In this document: positions 58,726-64,000 of the stretch, one piece after another
Numbering within the stretch: the first letter of the stretch is position 1
Layout of the letters: every line of letters begins with the position of its first letter
Source of the DNA: Coptis chinensis
Taxonomy: Eukaryota > Streptophyta > Magnoliopsida > Ranunculales > Ranunculaceae
Length of the DNA: 64,000 bases
NCBI GenBank assembly: GCA_015680905.1
Contig: CM027380.1
Location: 105,181,001 to 105,245,000, forward strand
Direction of reading: 5' to 3'
Program-made: the position numbers and the translations under genes
The notes under the pieces: model-generated
Database searches by the model: none
Told to the model about the DNA's origin: nothing
What the model saw: only the letters and a program-made list of their open reading frames with translations

Positions 58726-58841
58726 TATGGTGCGCAGGTAATATGGACCTTTGGATCAGTACTTTTGCCATACAATAAACACGCACCCCTTGGTATGAGT
58801 GGCCCAGATTTGACAGCATACCATACGACCTGCGCACCATA
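58726..58841. repeat. 116-bp foldback with 14-bp perfect arms
   Basis: TATGGTGCGCAGGT at 58726-58739 is the reverse complement of ACCTGCGCACCATA at 58828-58841. GC-rich arms in AT-rich surroundings suggest a small foldback or MITE. No clear TSD was found. Confidence 0.75.
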
Positions 58842-58928
58842 GATTTAGCCATATTATAATCCAAAGGTTACACAAAATCTATCACTGTTCAGAATATTCC
58901 ATAGCCATGGTGGCGGGTTTTCAACCTA

Positions 58929-59390
58929 TTATGTGAAAACATGATTAGATCTGGCATGCGCTGCAAGCATGTGGGCAACTTTATTTCCAGTCATGTTCAC
59001 CCATTTTGTACAGTAGCTATCTACAGTAGATAATAATTCTAAAGCATCCAAAAGTAGTAGTTGAGAAGACCATGATATGTTAGCATTCTTCTTCTCCAAA
59101 AAGGTGCTGACAATTTGGGAGTCAGTTTCCACTTCCAAATTTTGTATGTTAAACTTTAAGCTCCATTTGATGCCTTGGAGCACTCCTCTGCATTCTGCTT
59201 CTTCTGGGTTGCTATCTTTCCCATGTTCTGTTCCTGCAGCAAAAAAACAACCATTAGAATCCCTCAGAACAAACCCATAGGATGAGGCTTTTCCTTGTAT
59301 GTACGATGCATCAGTGTTTAGCTTGACATGATTAATGGCAGGCGGTCTCCAGTGCATTTCCTTCTTGGGATTCAATTGTGGTTCTTGCAA
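58929..59390 (-). pseudogene. LINE RNase H (RVT_3) domain
   Basis: A 153-codon frame shows HVKLNTDASY (first Asp), PEEAECRGVLQGIKWSL (Glu), LEVETDSQIVSTFLEKK (second Asp) and NKVAHMLAAHA, where the last family position has His as usual for RVT_3 domains. It degrades RNA in RNA-DNA hybrids. The frame ends at a TGA-type stop near 58930. It is separated from the zinc region by stops at 59400-59640. Confidence 0.9.
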
Positions 59391-59636
59391 GTTCTGGTTC
59401 TCAGTGGAATCAAAAAATATTTAACAAGTAGAGAAATTTTGAAAAAGTTTGGTGCTCTTTTTTCATGAAAAACAGAGCATCTTTCCAACCAAAATTTCCA
59501 GTACAAGTACAAACAAAATTTGGTCCAAATTTTTCTATTTATGGGCCACTTTGAAGGTGGATTAAACCAAATCTATCCACTGTTTTACCTGTAAGTGCTG
59601 AAATTGAGATAATCTGACATTCCAGGAGATATTTGC

Positions 59637-59885
59637 CTATATTTTCCTAGTGAAATGACAAACTAACAATATATGATGTACAAATTCCACAGGTATTCCA
59701 CATAGTAAACAAGATTTGTCATTGATATGAATAATTTGAGCAAGATGTTTCCTAGTTGGTAAGATTTCATAATAACATTTCCAAGCAAAAAGTGATTCTC
59801 TTGGGCAATGAGTGTTGTGCCAGAAAGCTAGGTTAGTTGTAGGAATGATTGGTTGTGTATTTTGAGAACTCAGTAGGTGATACAT
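59637..59885 (-). pseudogene. LINE zinc-binding (zf-RVT) region
   Basis: LAFWHNTHCPRESLFAWKCY, then CLLCGIPVEFVHHILLVCHF carries the C-x2-C...H-x4-C pattern of the zf-RVT domain that follows RT in plant LINEs and is thought to bind nucleic acid. A TGA between this region and the RT frame (60021) breaks ORF2. Confidence 0.85.
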
Positions 59886-60020
59886 TGACTTGATTGAGTG
59901 GGAACCTTTCTTTGTGAGAGACCATTGAAGTTTCTCTACTAGTTGTGATCTTGGTAGGTATATTTGTTGTATGTGGAAGCTGGTTAAGTGATCAAAGAGT
60001 TGATTAAGTAGGTTAATATT

Positions 60021-61955
60021 TCAGGTTCTGGTAGAGTGATTGATGAGTTCTGACACACATTTGTAAGACTGGTTTGGTATAATAGAGTTTGGTACTCTCC
60101 CTTGATGCATACCTGGAATCCAAGAGTCTGTCCACATGTTGATAGTATTGCCATATCCAGTTTGCCAGATAGAGTTATCTTTTATCTTATTAAGAATTTG
60201 TTGCATATCATACCAGAACCAAGATCTATTATGTACATGTGGTGAGTTTAAGGCAGTAGAGGAGTTGAAATACTTACCTTTCAGCTGCTGTGCTAAGAAG
60301 GATGAAGGGTTAGAAATGATATACCAAAGAATTTTACTTAAATGAGCTAAATTATCTAACTGTGCATTTCTAATACCCAAACCACCATGTCTTTTAGATT
60401 TACAAATGAAACTCCAATTTTTGAGACATAGGGGATGCTTCTTACCAATACTAGTTCCCCACCAAAAGCCCCTTTGAAGGGCATTCATAGTTGTTGTGAC
60501 CTTTAGAGACAGAAGAAAAGTACTCATTTGGTATGTAGGTATAGTTGATGAGATGGACTTAATGAGAACTGTTCTAGCTACTTGGGAGAGCAGCTTGCTC
60601 TTCCAACCTGAGATCATATTATTAACTTTACAAATAAGACTGTTGAAAATCTCAGATTTAGGCTGCCCAAAAAAGAGGGGAGAGCCAAGATACTTTTCCC
60701 CAACTTGGATGGATCTCATATTCAGTAACTGCTTAATACTATGGGCTTGGTCTAAGGGAAAGTTCTTGCTGAAGTGAACCCCAAATTTTTCAAAATTTAT
60801 CTCTTGACCCGTGGCATTACCAAATTGCTCTAGAGCATGAAGAAGCTCATTTGCTTCTTCCATGTTAGCTCTACAAAAAATGAAACCATCATCTACAAAA
60901 AGAAGATGTGATATAGCAGAGATGTTTCTAGAAATCTTGATCCCATGTATTTTATTTTCAGAGATCTTCTTTTCTAAAATTCTTGATAAAATCTCCATGC
61001 ACAAAATGAAAAGAATAGGTGATAGGGGGTCTCCTTGTCTGAGACCCCTAGATGATTTGAAGTGACCAGTTGGAGTGCCATTAATAACAGGAGAGAAATG
61101 AGAGGAGTTTATACATTGATTTACAAGATGTACTATCTTTGGATCAAACCCCAGAGAATTAAGTGTGGAGAGAATGGTACACCAGCTGACTCTGTTGAAG
61201 GCTTTAGACATGTCAATCTTTATTGCCATAAGTCCAGATTTGCCTTTTTTATGTTTTAAAGTATGCATTATTTCATGGGCTAAAATAATATTATCACTAA
61301 TCTGTCTTTGTGGCACAAAAGCACTTTGAAAAGGAGAAATGCACTTTGCCACAAATTTTTTCAACCTGTTGGAAAGAAATTTTGAGATGATTTTATAAGA
61401 TATGTTACATAAACTTATAGGTCTGAAGTCATCACAAGAAACTGGATTTGAACACTTTGGAATCAAAGAAATGTTGGTGTGATTGATGTGTTCTAAAGAA
61501 TGACCTTCAGAGAAGAAGTTTGAAACCATATTATAAACGGTCTCACCAATTAAGTCCCAAGACTTATGATAGAAAATAGCTGGGAAGCCATCTGGCCTAG
61601 GGGCTTTCAGACCCCCAATGCTAAAAACTACCTCTTTAACTTCTGCATGAGTGACTGGTCTTTGAGTATCAATATTTTCCTCATTGGAGATAGAGCTGGT
61701 GAAGAGGTCATCAATGAGCATGGTATTAACAGTGTTATGTTCAGTGAGGAGTGTGTGAAAGTGTGTCACCACTATGTTACCAATATCTTTATGAGAAGTG
61801 AACCATGTACCTTTAGAATATTTTAAACACTCAATCTTATTAAACTTTTTGTGTCTTAAGGTTTTGATGTGAAAATAATGAGTATTTTTGTCACCTTCTA
61901 AGACATCTTTATCTCTCGATTTTTGCTTCCACAGTTTCTCCTCACTGTCAAGCAA
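60021..61955 (-). pseudogene. LINE reverse transcriptase
   Basis: A 644-codon frame carries the L1 RT blocks. These include KAPRPDGFPAIFYHKSWDLI, DDFRPISLCNISYKIISKFL, SAFVPQRQISDNIILAHEIM, KIDMSKAFNRVSW, GLRQGDPLSPILFILCMEIL and the catalytic box LLFVDDGFIF (FVDD where FADD or YADD is usual). KYLGSPLFFGQ and WWGTSIGKKHP lie in the thumb and connection. Full length for the domain and largely open, so the insertion is not very old. It would copy LINE RNA at the target site. No endonuclease lies upstream. Confidence 0.93.
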
Positions 61956-62110
61956 ACTATCAAGTTCCCTTAGGGCTTTATGTTCTAAATCAACATTCTC
62001 TTTTGTTGGACTTCTAGTTTGAATGCATGCATTTTTTTTTTAAGAACAGAAATATTCTGGAAAATGTTGCCAAAAGTAGTCTTATTCCAACACCTAAGGC
62101 TTTTTTTTTT

Positions 62111-62407
62111 TATGGAAGAGAGATGTTTCCCAAATATCAGATATGAGAAAGCAATGCTAACAAGCAATGCTAGATTACAATTTGAAGGGGAAAAATGCGA
62201 AAATACTCCAATCATTCACAAACCAATATAAGCACAAATTAAAAGCCTACAGACAGAAGAGATTTTCAAAATTAAGTTTCATGACAAATTGACAGAAGGA
62301 TCGTTTGATCATGCTATCTTCCAAAATTACCACCATGTACAGCATTAAGGAGCCTCACCATAGCAATTTGGAAAATTCCAATAGAAATGGCATATCACAT
62401 TAACTAG
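62111..62407. other. Noncoding right flank of the LINE
   Basis: No EN-domain motifs are seen. A short T-run at 62101-62111 lies at the truncation. Confidence 0.4.
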
Positions 62408-62411
62408 TACA

Positions 62412-62480
62412 ATCTATCTAATAAAAAAGGTTGGTGTGGGGGCCTGAGGCCCCATCCAACGGTTCATATAGCGTTTCACA
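62412..62480 (+). mobile_element. Possible Helitron 5' end
   Basis: A|TCTATCTAATAAAAAAGGTT resembles the start of the Helitron at 46740 and is followed by a hairpin GGGGCCTGAGGCCCC. No matching 3' end was seen before the window ends. Confidence 0.35.
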
Positions 62481-63504
62481 AATTGTGACATGGCGAATCC
62501 AAGTAATTTATGTGTTTGTGCAATTTAGTTAAAACAAATCAATACCCGTGGAATCCATCAAAAAATCACTCAAAAGTCTACAATGGCGGCTGGGCTTATA
62601 AACACTATTGAGCCTCCAAATTTTGCTTAATATTGTTCTTTTTGCATATAGGGCTGGTTGGGTTTATTGGGCTGGCCCAATTGATATTATTGAGCTAGCT
62701 TATGGATAATGAAGTGGCCATGATTGGGTTTTCTGGCGAATATAGCGCCGAAGACATGACAAGTTGTTCAATGCCGTACGACACAGGCATGGCAAACCCT
62801 AGTATAACTACAAAATTCCTTGTCATGACATAAACTAGTAGTCCCCACATCAACATGATATCTCATGGTATAAGTTTAGATCGTGCTAAAATACAAACAT
62901 ATCGATCTTTTTAAATCACAACCTCTTTAAACAAACCAAATTATTTGTTGTTTTTAGCATAAAGTCTATTGTCTAGATATTGAAATATTGTTTTAACGAA
63001 AATATGTGGTGAGCAATGTCGTTGTCTCATAAATTTGTCTTTCTTTCTCCGAGTGTAGAATGCGAAAGTTGTCTTCACCACTTACAAAAATAAATAAATA
63101 AAATAAAAATTAACAAAATGCTCATTATAGGTTTCCTTAGCTAGAGACCTAGGGTTACACTAAATAGGTCAACTAAAACAAGGCATGCCACTGAAATTGG
63201 ACATGCAAACGATATCTATTGATCTCAACCTTAATATCCTCTAGAATGCCCCTTGATTTATAGGCGCAAAAAGGTTCAAAAGTGGGATTGAACCATCAAC
63301 CTGAGACGCATCCTCAATATTAGAAACCACCGATTTATTATTATGTGGTGGTGGAGATCATATTAATAGTTTTCTTTAGTTAGCAAAGAAAACCTTAGGT
63401 ATAAATAAGGGCTTAATTCAGTTTAGAGGTTGATGTTTAAGAGTTTATGAGATATCATAAATAAAAGAACAACATTTGGGTTATTGACTATTTTCTATAA
63501 AATG
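62481..63504. other. Noncoding, no recognised gene
   Basis: AT-rich sequence without coding motifs; it may be Helitron interior if the start at 62412 is real. Confidence 0.35.
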
Positions 63505-63665
63505 TGGATTTTAATTAATTGTTGCTTTTGCCAATTGTTAATCCATATTTCTATTATTATGGTTTAATTGTTTTTAGTATATCCAAAAATACAAAAAAAC
63601 AATAAAACAGTAACAATAGTAATACGGATTAACAATTGGCGAAAGCACAAAAAAATTATGTTTTT
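63505..63665. repeat. Foldback element with 22-bp arms
   Basis: TGCTTTTGCCAATTGTTAAT (63523-63542, continuing CC) matches the reverse complement of 63626-63647 with one mismatch. Weaker pairing continues inward (CTATTATTA / TAATAGTAA-like) and outward. Size and structure fit a small MITE; no TSD was fixed. Confidence 0.7.
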
Positions 63666-64000
63666 TTTATTAATATTATTTAGACCTAATTAAAAGTGTT
63701 TAGAAAGCTAATTCATGAGTTCTTGTAGTCTTAGAAGTTACTATTATGAATTACAATATAGATGAAGTAATGTGAAGAGCTATAAAGTTAAAACTTGAAA
63801 CTTTAGGGATTAGGAAATTTTTTTGTGTGTATTTAGGGGGGAGACCCTAATTTCCCATCTAGTGGGGGGGGAAATCCTAATTGGCTCATCTAGTGGTAAT
63901 ACTAGTTCACCCTATTTTCAAACCCAAAATAAGTTCCTCATATCTCACTCTCAACACGAGGAGCCAATGTCAACAAATAAATAGAACTCAATTATCAAGG
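63666..64000. other. Noncoding window end
   Basis: No gene or repeat recognised; two similar short pieces 'cctaatttcccatctagtgg' and 'cctaattggctcatctagtgg' occur at 63847 and 63878. Confidence 0.4.

Larger units (their letters stand above)
58929..62110 (-). mobile_element. 5'-truncated plant L1-type LINE
   Basis: Running leftwards, the linker (WNKTTFGNIFQNI, about 62090), reverse transcriptase, zinc-binding region and RNase H follow in the normal order of plant L1 ORF2. ORF1 and the endonuclease are absent, as expected of a 5'-truncated insertion. Several stops and frame changes make it inactive. Confidence 0.88.

Overview
This is a stretch of plant nuclear DNA, most likely from a eudicot. 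It is AT-rich and full of transposable elements: Ty3/gypsy Tat-lineage and Ty1/copia LTR retrotransposons, a LINE, Mutator-like and Helitron DNA transposons, and MITEs. Several broken host genes sit among them (PPR, proton-pump interactor, SLC35F/EamA transporter, LRR receptor kinase, histone H2B). I could not identify the species, and no intact host gene is visible. I saw no tRNA, rRNA or CRISPR array.

Layout. 0.55-3.3 kb: a decayed Tat-type element (+ strand) with a second RNase H, an integrase zinc region, an 85-bp tandem array and a probable LTR. 3.3-8.5 kb: Mutator territory, with the C-terminal exon of a MULE transposase, two fields of the palindrome TGCAACATnnATGTTGCA on either side of a lysine-rich ORF and a histone H2B fragment, and a 388-bp MITE with a perfect 9-bp target-site duplication (TSD). 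8.5-10.05 kb: the 3' part of a copia element (- strand). 10.85-11.34 kb: the 5' part of an SLC35F-like transporter gene ending at a splice donor. 11.7-18.0 kb: the 3' half of a second Tat element (- strand), with RNase H and integrase, a ~90-bp array and an antisense spliced gene carrying a Transposase_28-like domain. 18.8-24.8 kb: long inverted repeats, captured LRR-kinase exons and a Helitron 3' end. 27.7-29.1 kb: a LINE-type RNase H remnant and an RFL-like PPR pseudogene.

29,399-42,193: a structurally complete 12.8-kb Tat element with 528-bp LTRs, GTATT TSDs, PBS, PPT, gag, protease, RT, two RNase H domains and integrase. It also has a 139-bp array and two tandem antisense genes. Its LTRs differ by about 15 substitutions, so it is fairly young, yet its reading frames are broken. 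42.86-46.55 kb: a proton-pump-interactor (PPI)-like pseudogene with an internal tandem exon duplication. 46,740-58,045: a probable 11.3-kb non-autonomous Helitron. 58.6-62.1 kb: a 5'-truncated LINE (- strand) with RT, zinc-binding and RNase H regions. The right end holds a possible second Helitron start and a foldback element.

The recurring theme is that all three Tat elements carry a private tandem repeat between pol and the 3' end. Two of them also carry antisense genes with their own splice sites, including an apparent 5'-leader intron. These antisense transcription units, duplicated in the youngest element, are the most unusual thing here.
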